The translations under genes and the position numbers were made by a program. Shown here piece after piece: positions 17,965 through 27,323 of a DNA stretch of 64,000 nt. The stretch spans positions 1-64,000 of the forward strand of contig JACQDX010000019.1 of NCBI GenBank assembly GCA_016200895.1, in the 5' to 3' direction. Numbering within the stretch: the first letter of the stretch is position 1; each line of letters begins with the position of its first letter. The DNA comes from Burkholderiales bacterium. GTDB lineage: Bacteria; Pseudomonadota; Gammaproteobacteria; Burkholderiales; Burkholderiaceae_D. The notes beneath the pieces were generated by a model. That model did not search any database, was not told where the DNA came from, and was given only the letters and a program-made list of their open reading frames with translations.

Positions 17965-19517
17965 GTGGTGTCACCATCAGTGTCCTGGGGTTGATCAATA
18001 TGTTTGATAGGTAAGCTGATGAGAAAATTCGTACCACGACCAACTTCGCTATTGACCGTAATTTTCCCATGATGTTTTTGTATAATGCCATAAGATAGGG
18101 ATAGACCCAAACCTGTGCCTTTTCCTATCGATTTTGTCGTGAAAAAGGGATCAAAAATACGGTTGATAATCTCTTTGGGGATGCCACTGCCATTATCGCC
18201 AATTTCAATAAACACCTGGGTATCATCGCAACTGGTGCGTATAGTAATCTGGCCGCGTTCAGCAGTGATGGCATGAGAGGCATTCACCACCAGATTCATG
18301 ACGACTTGATTGATTTGTGATGCCAGACATTCCACATCAGGAATTTTGCCGTATTCCTTGATCACTTCGGCCTTGTACTTGATCTCGTTATTGACGATAT
18401 TGAGAGTGGAATCTATACCCTGATGGATATTGGCCCATTGCCATTCCTGCTGGGAATCGATTCTGGAAAAATCTTTTAAGTCCTGAACTATCTTGCGTAC
18501 TCTTTCTATGCCTTCACGCGATTGCAGAACCAGTTCAGGAATATCCTCCTTGAGAAAAGATAATTCCTTTTCTTCCTTGATTTCGGTAAGTTCGTTTTTG
18601 ATGCTGGCGGAAGCGATATGCTGTTCAGACGATTCATAGACGTGGATGATGGCAAACAAATCTTTAATATAATTTTCCAGAGTGGCAAAGTTAGAAAAAA
18701 TATAACCTATGGGGTTATTGATTTCATGTGCCACACCTGCGGCAAGTTGACCTATGGATGCCAGTTTTTCTGATTGTAGTAACTGTTCCTGCGCCATGGA
18801 TAACTTGGCATTGAGATCGGTAAGCTCGGTATTTCTGCGCACCAGTTCGTTTTCTACAGATTCTCTTTGCTTGATATCGGCTTCGAGCCTGCTATTGGTT
18901 TCGGCTAGTTGCAGGGTACGTTTTTTGATCAGGTTTTCCAGATTGCTATGGGCCTGGCGCAAGGCATTTTCTGCATCGCGGCGCTCGGTAATGTCTTCCA
19001 GTGTCTCCATGGCACCGACAATTTTTCCTTCATTATTGTGCAGCGGCGCTGCTGTAAAATGCAACCAAAGACCGTGCTCATGCAAGTCAGGGAAAAAATC
19101 GATAGCTTCGTAAGCACCGTGTATCAATTGGGATTGCGAGAATTTATTGTGATAAAACTTGTGTACCACAATATCATCGTGACCTGATAACACCAGATCG
19201 GCCAACACAGGCCGGTTATCGCGATAAAAAGGTTTCCACTGATTGCGGGTTGAGATCATGCTGGCAGCAGAGTAGCCGAGAACAAATTCACAAGCCTTGT
19301 TCCAATGGGTGATGACGTGATTGGAGTCAATGACGAAGGTTGGTACTGGGCTACTGTCAAGGAACTGTGCCAGTTCTATGCCCATCTTGTTGAGCAGAGG
19401 GGCATCAACTTTCACTTTGTCTTGCTCTGCATGGAAAGCAGGGACTTGAGCATCAGAAACTGAAGCTGCAGACGCGGGTATGTCACCATTTCCTGGCAAG
19501 GAAAATTCTTTGTTCAT
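17961..19517 (-). CDS. PAS-domain sensor histidine kinase
   Basis: The 518-residue cytoplasmic kinase has a PAS domain (about 45-180), a long coiled coil (180-250), the phosphoacceptor His264 in A-H-E-I-N-N-P-I, and a HATPase domain with D-N-G-S-G-I-P, the F-D-P-F-F-T-T-K segment and G-T-G-L-G-L-S-L-S. No membrane segments are visible, so it senses an internal signal or a soluble cofactor through PAS. CAGGT lies before the ATG. It is a clear paralogue of the kinase at 21308-22639 in the same operon and is translationally coupled to the REC-HD-GYP gene. Confidence 0.9.
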   Translation of the reverse strand: MNKEFSLPGNGDIPASAASVSDAQVPAFHAEQDKVKVDAPLLNKMGIELAQFLDSSPVPTFVIDSNHVITHWNKACEFVLGYSAASMISTRNQWKPFYRDNRPVLADLVLSGHDDIVVHKFYHNKFSQSQLIHGAYEAIDFFPDLHEHGLWLHFTAAPLHNNEGKIVGAMETLEDITERRDAENALRQAHSNLENLIKKRTLQLAETNSRLEADIKQRESVENELVRRNTELTDLNAKLSMAQEQLLQSEKLASIGQLAAGVAHEINNPIGYIFSNFATLENYIKDLFAIIHVYESSEQHIASASIKNELTEIKEEKELSFLKEDIPELVLQSREGIERVRKIVQDLKDFSRIDSQQEWQWANIHQGIDSTLNIVNNEIKYKAEVIKEYGKIPDVECLASQINQVVMNLVVNASHAITAERGQITIRTSCDDTQVFIEIGDNGSGIPKEIINRIFDPFFTTKSIGKGTGLGLSLSYGIIQKHHGKITVNSEVGRGTNFLISLPIKHIDQPQDTDGDTT

Positions 19518-19601
19518 TGTTTACCTGGTCTCCGATGTAACACAACCCTTTTATTTTGCCTTGATCCGTGACTGATGTTCAATGTGCTGGGTTGCCCTTT
19601 T

Positions 19602-21227
19602 TTAATGGCGATTACGATCATCCATAAGCATGACGATTTTTCCTGTTGATTTATGTTTAGCCCCCAGGTTTTTCCACTGCGCATTATAAAGTTGTCCGTG
19701 TATCTGCACGGGAAACCAGAGCCCTTCAGAGAATTCGCGGATTCCCGGGCCCGCATCCGGTATCATGTACTCAATCTGACAACCCAATTCCAGTCTTGAT
19801 GGTGGAATGATTTTTTCAGCAGAATTATTGATGAAAACTACCATATCTTCATCATCCACCGCAATGATGGGTAAGGGCACATATTGCAAAACTTCACGTA
19901 TGATGCTCAGACTAAGTTCGTCACGGCTGATTTGTTTTTGTTTTTGTTCCAGCATTTCAGCCAGTAGCTTGTTGGCACTGATCAGTTCTTGATTTGTCGT
20001 TTGAACTTGCAAAGTCAGACGCCGGTTTTCATCTTCCATTTCTTTATAGTGAAATGCTTCCCGTATATTCGCACGTATTTGCTCATCGTCCCATGGCTTG
20101 GTCAGGAATTTATAGATGGCCCCTTCATTGATCGCGTCCGTAATGTATTGCAGTTCGGTATAACCAGACAAGATGATGCGAACTGTATCAGGATATTTTT
20201 TTTTCGCATTTCGTAAAAAATCTACTCCCGTCATTATTGGCATTCTCTGGTCGGAAATGATGACATCTACCCTGTTCTTTTCAAGAATCTCTAAACCTTC
20301 ATGGCCGCTGTCGGCTGTCAGTATGCGGTATTCATCTCTGCGTAGCAGACGTTTGAGGGCATTCAATATATTAGGTTCGTCATCGACAAGAAGCAGGGTA
20401 CGATCAGGTTTCCCCAAGCGTAGCAGATGCTTGTCCAGAACCGGTTTCTCTTGCAGGAAAAGTTGCATTTGCTCTGAGTCCAGGGGTTTTGCAAAGAAAT
20501 GTCCCTGTATCTGGTCGCACATATTATCGCTCAGGAATTTGCATTGAGCCTCAGTCTCCACACCTTCAGCAATGACTTTGATACCCAGACTGTGTGCCAT
20601 GGAAATAACGGCTCTGGTAATGGATGCATCGTCAAGATTGTGCGGTAACTCCTGAACAAAAGACTGATCTATCTTGACATAGTCAAACGGATAATGCTTG
20701 AGATAGCTCAAGGCTGAATAACCAGTGCCGAAGTCATCCAGAGACAAAGTAAATCCTTGTTTTTTGAAGTCGCTGAATACTTTATCTATGCTATCGCTAC
20801 GATACATCAGTATTTGTTCCGTTATTTCCAGTGATACTTTGTCTGGCGTGACAGCCATGCTTTCCAGTATTCCAGAGAGACGGTTGTTAAAGTCATTGCT
20901 TTGCAATTGTATGGGCGAGATATTAATGGCAACACAGGGCGGATTCAGTCCTGCCAAATTCCAGTGGACGATATCCTTGCACACTTGCTTAATAATCCAT
21001 TCCCCCAGGCGCACGATCAGATCAGATTTCTCGGCCGCCGGAATAAGTACTGCAGGCGGAATCTTGCCATGGATGGGATGCTGCCAGCGCAACAATGCTT
21101 CTGCTCCAACCACATGCCCTGTCTGCAAATCGACCGTTGGTTGATAATGCAAATGCAATGCATTGGTATCAATGGCGACATTCAATTCAACTTCTATATC
21201 GATACTGTCTTGTTCTATCGTATTCAT
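19602..21227 (-). CDS. EAL phosphodiesterase-REC-PAS-like protein
   Basis: The 541-residue protein places an EAL domain first (15-250), then a receiver domain (275-395, phosphoacceptor D326, K377), a coiled coil (400-440) and a PAS-like end domain. The EAL catalytic set is complete by inspection: E43 in E-A-L-L-R, N102, E134, D164-D165 in D-D-F-G-T-G, K185, E221 and Q241. It should therefore hydrolyse cyclic di-GMP, perhaps gated by phosphorylation of the central receiver. It lies between two paralogous kinases in one operon. Confidence 0.9.
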   Translation of the reverse strand: MNTIEQDSIDIEVELNVAIDTNALHLHYQPTVDLQTGHVVGAEALLRWQHPIHGKIPPAVLIPAAEKSDLIVRLGEWIIKQVCKDIVHWNLAGLNPPCVAINISPIQLQSNDFNNRLSGILESMAVTPDKVSLEITEQILMYRSDSIDKVFSDFKKQGFTLSLDDFGTGYSALSYLKHYPFDYVKIDQSFVQELPHNLDDASITRAVISMAHSLGIKVIAEGVETEAQCKFLSDNMCDQIQGHFFAKPLDSEQMQLFLQEKPVLDKHLLRLGKPDRTLLLVDDEPNILNALKRLLRRDEYRILTADSGHEGLEILEKNRVDVIISDQRMPIMTGVDFLRNAKKKYPDTVRIILSGYTELQYITDAINEGAIYKFLTKPWDDEQIRANIREAFHYKEMEDENRRLTLQVQTTNQELISANKLLAEMLEQKQKQISRDELSLSIIREVLQYVPLPIIAVDDEDMVVFINNSAEKIIPPSRLELGCQIEYMIPDAGPGIREFSEGLWFPVQIHGQLYNAQWKNLGAKHKSTGKIVMLMDDRNRH

Positions 21228-21307
21228 GGCGATAGCCCTGTCTGGACTTTAATATGGTCTTCAATATGTTGTATGCGATTCTGCTGACTGACTAATAGAG
21301 AGCAGTA

Positions 21308-22639
21308 TCATGACTCAGTCGATGTATTTGTCTGATGCAAAGGTAACCAGACGGTGAAGCAAGTCCCTTTCCCTATAACACTTTGAACATCTATGCGTCC
21401 GCCATGTTTTTTGATGATGCCGTAGGAAAGCGATAAACCCAGGCCAGTGCCACTACCTATGGGTTTGGTCGTAAAAAAAGGTTCGAAGATGCGATTCAGG
21501 TTTTCTTGCGGGATGCCAGAACCGGTATCTAATACCTTGATCCATACCATGTCTTTCTCGCACCCTGTACTAATTTTGATCATGCCGTTTTCTTTGATGG
21601 CATGTGAGGCATTCACCAGCAAGTTCATGACTACCTGGTTGATCTGGGAAATAATGCATTTCACCAGTGGTACCTGGCCATATTCTTTGACGACATTGGC
21701 TTTGTATTTGATCTCGTTTTTGACAATATTGAGGGTGCTGTCTATTCCCTGATGCAGATCAGCTTCCTGCCAATCTGTTTCGCCGACATGGGAAAAGTCC
21801 TTCAAAGACTGCACGATATCTTTTACGCGTTTGAGCCCGTCCATGGATTCGCGTACCAGATCCTGTATGTCTTCCTTTAGAAATTCCAGATCCGCCTTTT
21901 CTTTTAACTCATCCATTTTGCTGACGGCAGTTGGTGGGGACTGATGCTGTATCAAATCTTCAAACTGATTGATGACTTCAAATAATTTTTCTACATAGTT
22001 TTGCAAACTGCCGATATTTGAATTGATAAAACCTATCGGATTATTGATCTCGTGCGCAATTCCGGCGGCCAGTTGGCCGACCGAAGCCATTTTTTCTGAT
22101 TGCAATAACTGTTCGTGGGCTTCTTGCAGTTTTTTGATCAAAAGATGTTGTTCTTCACCTTTCTTGAACAAGGCTGCTTCCATCTCCTTGCGTTTGGTGA
22201 TGTCGGTCAAGGAACCCACAACTTCAACAGGATTACCATCCTTGTCGCGTATCAGCCTTAGCATGTCATGCATCCAGACATACTGACCGCTGCGGCTCAT
22301 GAAGCGATATTCGTAGGTTCTTTCACCTTCGGTAAACAGTTTGGCAATGCTGGAGAAAATTTCAGGTACATCACTAGGATGTATATGCTCGAACCAGAAA
22401 TTGGGGTCAGCAACCATTTCATCAGGATGGTAGCCAAGCACATGCAAGGCATTGTTGCTGACGAAAGTCATTTTGAAATCGCCCGTGGGCACACTGCTAT
22501 AGATGATGGCTGGCGTATTGTCGATCAGGTATTGAAGCCTGGCATCCGTGGAGATACCTACGACCGAAGCGGGCTGTGGGACAGCATTAGCCGCGGGTAG
22601 AACGCTGAATTCATCAAATTGATTCACCATGACCACCAT
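21308..22639 (-). CDS. PAS-domain sensor histidine kinase
   Basis: The first gene of the minus-strand signalling operon. The 443-residue protein has a PAS_3-type domain (about 35-150), a coiled coil, phosphoacceptor His196 in A-H-E-I-N-N-P-I-G and a HATPase domain with D-T-G-S-G-I-P and G-T-G-L-G-L-S-L-S-Y-G. It lacks membrane segments. The start is uncertain: ATG 22639 has no clear ribosome binding site, and the second ATG three codons on is preceded by GGTGG. Its catalytic half is very similar to the second kinase in this operon, suggesting duplication. Confidence 0.9.
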   Translation of the reverse strand: MVVMVNQFDEFSVLPAANAVPQPASVVGISTDARLQYLIDNTPAIIYSSVPTGDFKMTFVSNNALHVLGYHPDEMVADPNFWFEHIHPSDVPEIFSSIAKLFTEGERTYEYRFMSRSGQYVWMHDMLRLIRDKDGNPVEVVGSLTDITKRKEMEAALFKKGEEQHLLIKKLQEAHEQLLQSEKMASVGQLAAGIAHEINNPIGFINSNIGSLQNYVEKLFEVINQFEDLIQHQSPPTAVSKMDELKEKADLEFLKEDIQDLVRESMDGLKRVKDIVQSLKDFSHVGETDWQEADLHQGIDSTLNIVKNEIKYKANVVKEYGQVPLVKCIISQINQVVMNLLVNASHAIKENGMIKISTGCEKDMVWIKVLDTGSGIPQENLNRIFEPFFTTKPIGSGTGLGLSLSYGIIKKHGGRIDVQSVIGKGTCFTVWLPLHQTNTSTES

Positions 22640-23260
22640 TAGGAAACAATCAATAAAAATATTGCTTTTTTTAAAATTCCCTTATGTCTACATATTAGAG
22701 CAACACGTATGTAAAGTGCTATTTTTTTCAATCAGGCTTTATATGTTTTAGCTCTGCTTAGGACAACTATTCTGAAAATTGCTTATTTTTACCAAAAATA
22801 CATAAATTAAACCCAATAAAACATCGGTTTAAGTCAAATTAAAGAAAATTGTTTTTTTTGATGAATTGTTGCTTTTTGATATGTTTTTTAACGCACCTTG
22901 TTTTTTATTCAGGCTGCAAGTAAAGCCATGCAGCAGGGGATAGTTTTATTTTTTGCACAATTTAAGCGCGAAGATGCACTGAAAAGTGGAGTTGGTACAT
23001 TTAAAAGATTGTTTTGCATCATTTTAGCTGATTATTTCTGATGTTTTCGTCGGTCGCATGCACTGGAATAGTTAATAAATTCCTCTAATTGCAGTCTTGG
23101 AGGACGTCACGCACATCTAGCTACAGCAGATTTGCAACTATTTATTTACGGGAATCGGGGATTCTTTTTTTGCTTTTAACAGTTGGCACGTTATCTGCTA
23201 TCTGCCTTGGTTGAAGTTCGGTTTTTCAGTTCCATGACCTCACCACTATCAGGAGAAAAC
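22640..23260. promoter_or_regulatory. regulatory region upstream of urtA
   Basis: About 620 unusually AT-rich bases separate the signalling operon from urtA and contain no convincing gene. They carry the promoter of the minus-strand kinase operon on the left and a sigma-54 promoter on the right. TGCAC half-sites resembling one arm of an NtrC site occur at 22954, 22975 and 23059, but I do not see a good complete dyad. Confidence 0.55.
23184..23200 (+). promoter_or_regulatory. sigma-54 promoter of urtA
   Basis: TTGGCACGTTATCTGCT matches the sigma-54 consensus (TTGGCACG, then -12 element TTGCT-like) with the diagnostic GG and GC exactly ten bases apart. Transcription should start near 23210, about 50 bases before the urtA start codon. 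This predicts control by an enhancer-binding protein, most likely NtrC, and fits a urea uptake operon. Confidence 0.85.
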
Positions 23261-24514
23261 ATGTCACGTCGTACTGTTTTGAAAGCAACTGCTGTTGCCG
23301 CAATGACTCTGGCCGCTTCTGGCTGGCTCACGCAGGCACAGGCCGCCGATACCATCAAGGTCGGCATTCTGCATTCCCTGTCTGGCACTATGGCTATCTC
23401 GGAGACATCGCTCAAAGATGTGGCCCTGATGACGATAGATGAAATCAATGCCAAAGGCGGTGTCATGGGCAAAAAACTGGAAGCGGTGATCGTTGATCCC
23501 GCATCCAACTGGCCATTGTTTGCCGAAAAAGCCCGCCAACTGGTATCGCAAGACAAAGTATCCGTGGTGTTTGGTTGCTGGACATCGGTATCGCGCAAAT
23601 CCGTATTGCCAGTCTTCAAGGAACTCAATAGCCTGTTGTTTTACCCAGTGCAGTATGAGGGTGAAGAGTTGGAGAAAAATGTTTTCTACACTGGCGCAGC
23701 ACCGAATCAGCAAGCTATTCCTGCCACTGAATACCTGATGTCGAAAGAGGGCGGTGGTGCCAAACGTTTTGTCTTGCTGGGTACTGACTATGTGTATCCA
23801 CGCACCACCAACAAAATCCTGCGCGCCTTTTTGCATAGCAAGGGTGTCAAGGACACTGACATCGATGAAGTCTATACACCATTTGGCCACTCTGATTACC
23901 AGACCATCGTTGCCAATATCAAGAAATTTGCGGCTGGCGGCAAGACTGCAGTTATCTCCACCATCAATGGTGACTCCAACGTTCCATTCTATAAAGAACT
24001 CGGCAACGCTGGTTTGAAAGCAACTGACGTGCCTGTTGTCGCATTCTCAGTCGGTGAAGAAGAACTGCGTGGTGTCGATACTAAGCCATTGGTTGGCCAT
24101 CTGGCGGCCTGGAATTATTTCCAGTCTGTGAAAAATCCGGTGAATACCGAATTCATCAAAAAGTGGAAAGACTATGCTGCCGCCAAAAAACTGCCTAATG
24201 CCGCAACAGTTGTGACCAATGATCCTATGGAAGCTACTTATGTAGGCATGTATATGTGGAAGCAGGCCGTTGAAAAAGCCAAGTCCACAGATACCGATAA
24301 AGTCATTGCAGCCATGGGCGGGCAGACTTTCAAGGCACCTTCCGGTTTTGAATTGACGATGGATAAAACCAATCATCACTTGCACAAACCAGTCATGATA
24401 GGCGAGATCAAGGCTGATGGTCAGTTCAGCGTTGTTTACAAAACCAAGACACCTATCCGCGCGCAACCATGGAGCCCCTACATCCCAGGCAATGAAGGTA
24501 AGCAAAAACTGTAA
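23261..24514 (+). CDS. urtA: urea ABC transporter substrate-binding protein UrtA
   Basis: Periplasmic binding protein that delivers urea to the UrtBCDE importer. The start at ATG 23261 has AGGAG at ideal spacing and gives 417 residues. The signal peptide begins S-R-R-T-V-L-K, close to the twin-arginine consensus, followed by a hydrophobic stretch ending near A-Q-A-A, so export by the Tat pathway is likely. The mature part is a Peripla_BP type I protein with I-K-V-G-I-L-H-S-L-S-G-T and the Y-P-V-Q-Y-E-G-E-E segment typical of UrtA. It heads the urt operon, behind the sigma-54 promoter. Confidence 0.95.
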   Translation: MSRRTVLKATAVAAMTLAASGWLTQAQAADTIKVGILHSLSGTMAISETSLKDVALMTIDEINAKGGVMGKKLEAVIVDPASNWPLFAEKARQLVSQDKVSVVFGCWTSVSRKSVLPVFKELNSLLFYPVQYEGEELEKNVFYTGAAPNQQAIPATEYLMSKEGGGAKRFVLLGTDYVYPRTTNKILRAFLHSKGVKDTDIDEVYTPFGHSDYQTIVANIKKFAAGGKTAVISTINGDSNVPFYKELGNAGLKATDVPVVAFSVGEEELRGVDTKPLVGHLAAWNYFQSVKNPVNTEFIKKWKDYAAAKKLPNAATVVTNDPMEATYVGMYMWKQAVEKAKSTDTDKVIAAMGGQTFKAPSGFELTMDKTNHHLHKPVMIGEIKADGQFSVVYKTKTPIRAQPWSPYIPGNEGKQKL

Positions 24515-24624
24515 TTCAAGGAGTGATATTTAGCAAGTGATGCAGGTACTCAGGGCAGACGGATGCATGTTTGTTGTTTGCCTTGAGTATTGTTCTGGAT
24601 TTTCCATCCCTGACCTGGTTGCCT

Positions 24625-26223
24625 ATGATATTTCGTAAAATCTGCATGAGCTTGGTCTTGCTCGTGTTCAGTCTGACAGCGCACGCGGCTATCGATGGCA
24701 AGCTCTTGCAGGCGCTGGCGGGTGAGGATCCTGATGCGCGCATAGGCGCGGTCAATTCCATCGCAGCCCTGGGCAATGAAGAGGCGGTGGAAGTATTGAC
24801 TGCACTGAAAAATGAAACTTTATTTGCCAAGGATGTCGCCGTCTATCTGGTCGATGGCGAACAGGCCAAGGACCTTAGCACCGGGAAAATGCAAAAGCTG
24901 CCTGATGATGCCGAGGCAATCACCATCAATAACCGCCTGCGTGCCGCACTGGATAGCGCGCTGTCGGGCCTGAGATTATTTTCACCCGACAAAAATACCC
25001 GTCTCGTCGCTGCCACTGCACTGGAAAAAGAAGCAACGCCAGAGCAATTGCCCTTGCTGAACAAAGCCTATCTAAAAGAAAACGACAGCGAAATCAAATC
25101 GCGCCTGCAAATGCTGATTGCCACCGCCAATTTGCAAGCCAGCGACCCGGTGGTGCGCAAGGCTGCAGTCAAGGCTTTGCTGGAAAGCCCCAACCCCAAT
25201 TTAAAACCTGTGCTACAAAAAATGCTGGCACAAAACCCCGATGGCAGTTACAACGAAGCCGATGCCAGCATACGCTTGGAAGCCGCTAATACATTGAATG
25301 CCATCGATGGTCGCCTGGCGCGAATGGAATTTGTCGGTAATCTTTTTTACGGCGTCTCGCTAGGCAGCGTGCTGTTGCTGGCCGCCCTTGGCCTGGCAAT
25401 CACATTTGGCTTGATGGGCATCATTAATATGGCGCATGGCGAATTGTTGATGATAGGTGCTTACACCACCTATGTCTGCCAGATGTTGTTCCGCAAATTC
25501 ATGCCTGGTGCCGTGGATGCTTATCTGGTGCTGGCTTTGCCTGCCGCTTTCCTGGTCTCTGCGGCAGTTGGCATTTTGCTGGAAAGAACGGTGATACGCT
25601 GGTTATATGGTCGCCCGCTGGAAACCCTGTTATGCACCTGGGGTATCAGCTTGATCTTAATGCAGGCCGTGCGCTCGATTTTTGGTGCGCAGAATGTCGA
25701 GGTTGCCAATCCTTCCTGGATGTCAGGTGGCATCACAGTGCTGGGTTCGCTGGTGCTGTCTTATAACCGCATTATCATTATTTTCTTTGCACTGTTCGTG
25801 GTGCTGGCAGTCTGGCTGATCTTGAACAAGACACGTCTGGGCTTGTTCGTGCGTGCTGTGACACAAAACCGCCGCATGGCAGATTGTGTAGGCGTCGCAA
25901 CCGGTAAAATAGACATGCTGACTTTTGGTCTGGGTTCAGGCATTGCAGGTCTCGGTGGCGTGGCCTTATCACAATTGGGTAATGTCGGCCCTGATCTTGG
26001 ACAAAACTATATCGTCGATTCTTTCATGGTCGTGGTGCTGGGTGGGGTAGGTCAGTTGGCCGGCACCGTGATTGCTGCTTTTGGTCTGGGCGAAGTGAAT
26101 AAATTTCTGGAACCTGTGGCTGGTGCCGTCATGGCCAAGATCGTCATTCTGGTATTCATTATCATTTTCATACAACGCAGACCGCAAGGCTTGTTTGCGC
26201 TCAAAGGCAGGAGTGTGGAATGA
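24625..26223 (+). CDS. urtB: urea ABC transporter permease UrtB
   Basis: Branched-chain-type permease subunit of the urea importer. With ATG 24625 the 532-residue protein has a signal peptide (to about residue 22), a periplasmic HEAT-like helical domain (about 25-230), a feature usual for proteobacterial UrtB, and then 7-8 membrane helices with G-I-I-N-M-A-H-G-E. The frame is open from TTG 24571, but the later ATG gives a clean signal sequence; neither start has a strong ribosome binding site. The stop overlaps urtC by ATGA. Confidence 0.93.
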   Translation: MIFRKICMSLVLLVFSLTAHAAIDGKLLQALAGEDPDARIGAVNSIAALGNEEAVEVLTALKNETLFAKDVAVYLVDGEQAKDLSTGKMQKLPDDAEAITINNRLRAALDSALSGLRLFSPDKNTRLVAATALEKEATPEQLPLLNKAYLKENDSEIKSRLQMLIATANLQASDPVVRKAAVKALLESPNPNLKPVLQKMLAQNPDGSYNEADASIRLEAANTLNAIDGRLARMEFVGNLFYGVSLGSVLLLAALGLAITFGLMGIINMAHGELLMIGAYTTYVCQMLFRKFMPGAVDAYLVLALPAAFLVSAAVGILLERTVIRWLYGRPLETLLCTWGISLILMQAVRSIFGAQNVEVANPSWMSGGITVLGSLVLSYNRIIIIFFALFVVLAVWLILNKTRLGLFVRAVTQNRRMADCVGVATGKIDMLTFGLGSGIAGLGGVALSQLGNVGPDLGQNYIVDSFMVVVLGGVGQLAGTVIAAFGLGEVNKFLEPVAGAVMAKIVILVFIIIFIQRRPQGLFALKGRSVE

Positions 26224-27323
26224 GTTCAAGCATGACGACAATGAAAGATATGTTTTCCAGGCCTGCATGGACAGGCATACTGGTGTGCGCAGTGATCGCA
26301 GTATTGCTGCCCATTCTTAACCTGAGTTTTCCTGCGGGCCATGTATTGCATATTTCCAGCTATACCATGGCCTTGGTTGGCAAGTTCATGTGTTATGCCC
26401 TGGCTGCGTTGGCGCTTGACCTGGTCTGGGGTTATACAGGGATTTTGTCTCTCGGGCATGGGGTATTTTTTGCGCTGGGTGCCTATGCGCATGGTATGTA
26501 TCTGATGCGTGCCATTGGCCATGATGGTGTTTATCAAAGCAATCTGCCTGACTTCATGGTTTTTCTGGATTGGAAAACCTATCCCTGGTATTGGGCAATG
26601 ACCGACAGCTTCTGGTATTGCATGGCGCTGGTGGTACTGGTGCCTGGGGTGCTGGCTTTTATCTTTGGTTTCTTTGCCTTTCGCTCACGCATCAAGGGTG
26701 TGTATTTCTCCATCATCACCCAGGCCATGACATTTGCCTTTATGCTGCTGTTCTTCCGTAATAACACTGGCTTTGGCGGTAATAATGGCTTTACTGACTT
26801 CAAGCGTATTCTGGGTTTTACCATCACGGCACCTGGTACCAAGGCAGCGCTGTACCTGATTACCTTGCTGATTTTGCTATCAGCTTTGTTCCTGTGCCGC
26901 TGGATAGTCACTTCCAAACTGGGGCGCGTGTTGCAGGCTGTGCGAGATTCAGAATCGCGGCTGATGTTCATCGGTTACAACCCCTTGTGGTTCAAGCTGT
27001 TTGTCTGGACGCTGTCTGCCATACTTTGCGGCATTGCCGGTGCCTTGTATGTGCCACAGGTGGGCATCATCAACCCTTCTGAAATGTCGCCAGCCAATTC
27101 CATAGAAATGGTGATCTGGGCCGCAGTGGGCGGGCGTGGCACATTGCTAGGGCCTATCATCGGTGCTTTTACTGTCAATGGCCTCAAAAGCTGGTTCACT
27201 GCGGCTTTCCCGGATTTGTGGCTGTATGCATTGGGCTTGCTGTTTATCCTGGTGACCTTGTTCATGCAACAGGGTGTATTGGGCCTGGTGAGCAAATTCA
27301 AAAAACAGCGGGAGCCTGTATGA
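26220..27323 (+). CDS. urtC: urea ABC transporter permease UrtC
   Basis: Second permease of the importer, 367 residues, with about nine hydrophobic segments and the LivM-type motif L-S-L-G-H-G-V-F-F-A-L-G-A-Y around residue 80. The late loop A-V-G-G-R-G-T-L-L-G-P-I-I-G-A corresponds to the segment that contacts the ATPase. It overlaps both neighbours by four bases (urtB at its start, urtD at its end). Confidence 0.94.
   Translation: MSSSMTTMKDMFSRPAWTGILVCAVIAVLLPILNLSFPAGHVLHISSYTMALVGKFMCYALAALALDLVWGYTGILSLGHGVFFALGAYAHGMYLMRAIGHDGVYQSNLPDFMVFLDWKTYPWYWAMTDSFWYCMALVVLVPGVLAFIFGFFAFRSRIKGVYFSIITQAMTFAFMLLFFRNNTGFGGNNGFTDFKRILGFTITAPGTKAALYLITLLILLSALFLCRWIVTSKLGRVLQAVRDSESRLMFIGYNPLWFKLFVWTLSAILCGIAGALYVPQVGIINPSEMSPANSIEMVIWAAVGGRGTLLGPIIGAFTVNGLKSWFTAAFPDLWLYALGLLFILVTLFMQQGVLGLVSKFKKQREPV

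Noticed and set aside
16652..22639. Possibility that the duplicated kinases are a sequencing or assembly duplication
   Set aside because: The two kinases share motifs but differ clearly in PAS type, length and surrounding sequence, so they are paralogues.
22954..23065. Candidate NtrC sites upstream of urtA
   Set aside because: TGCAC half-sites are present, but the opposite arm at the required three-base spacing is poor in each case.
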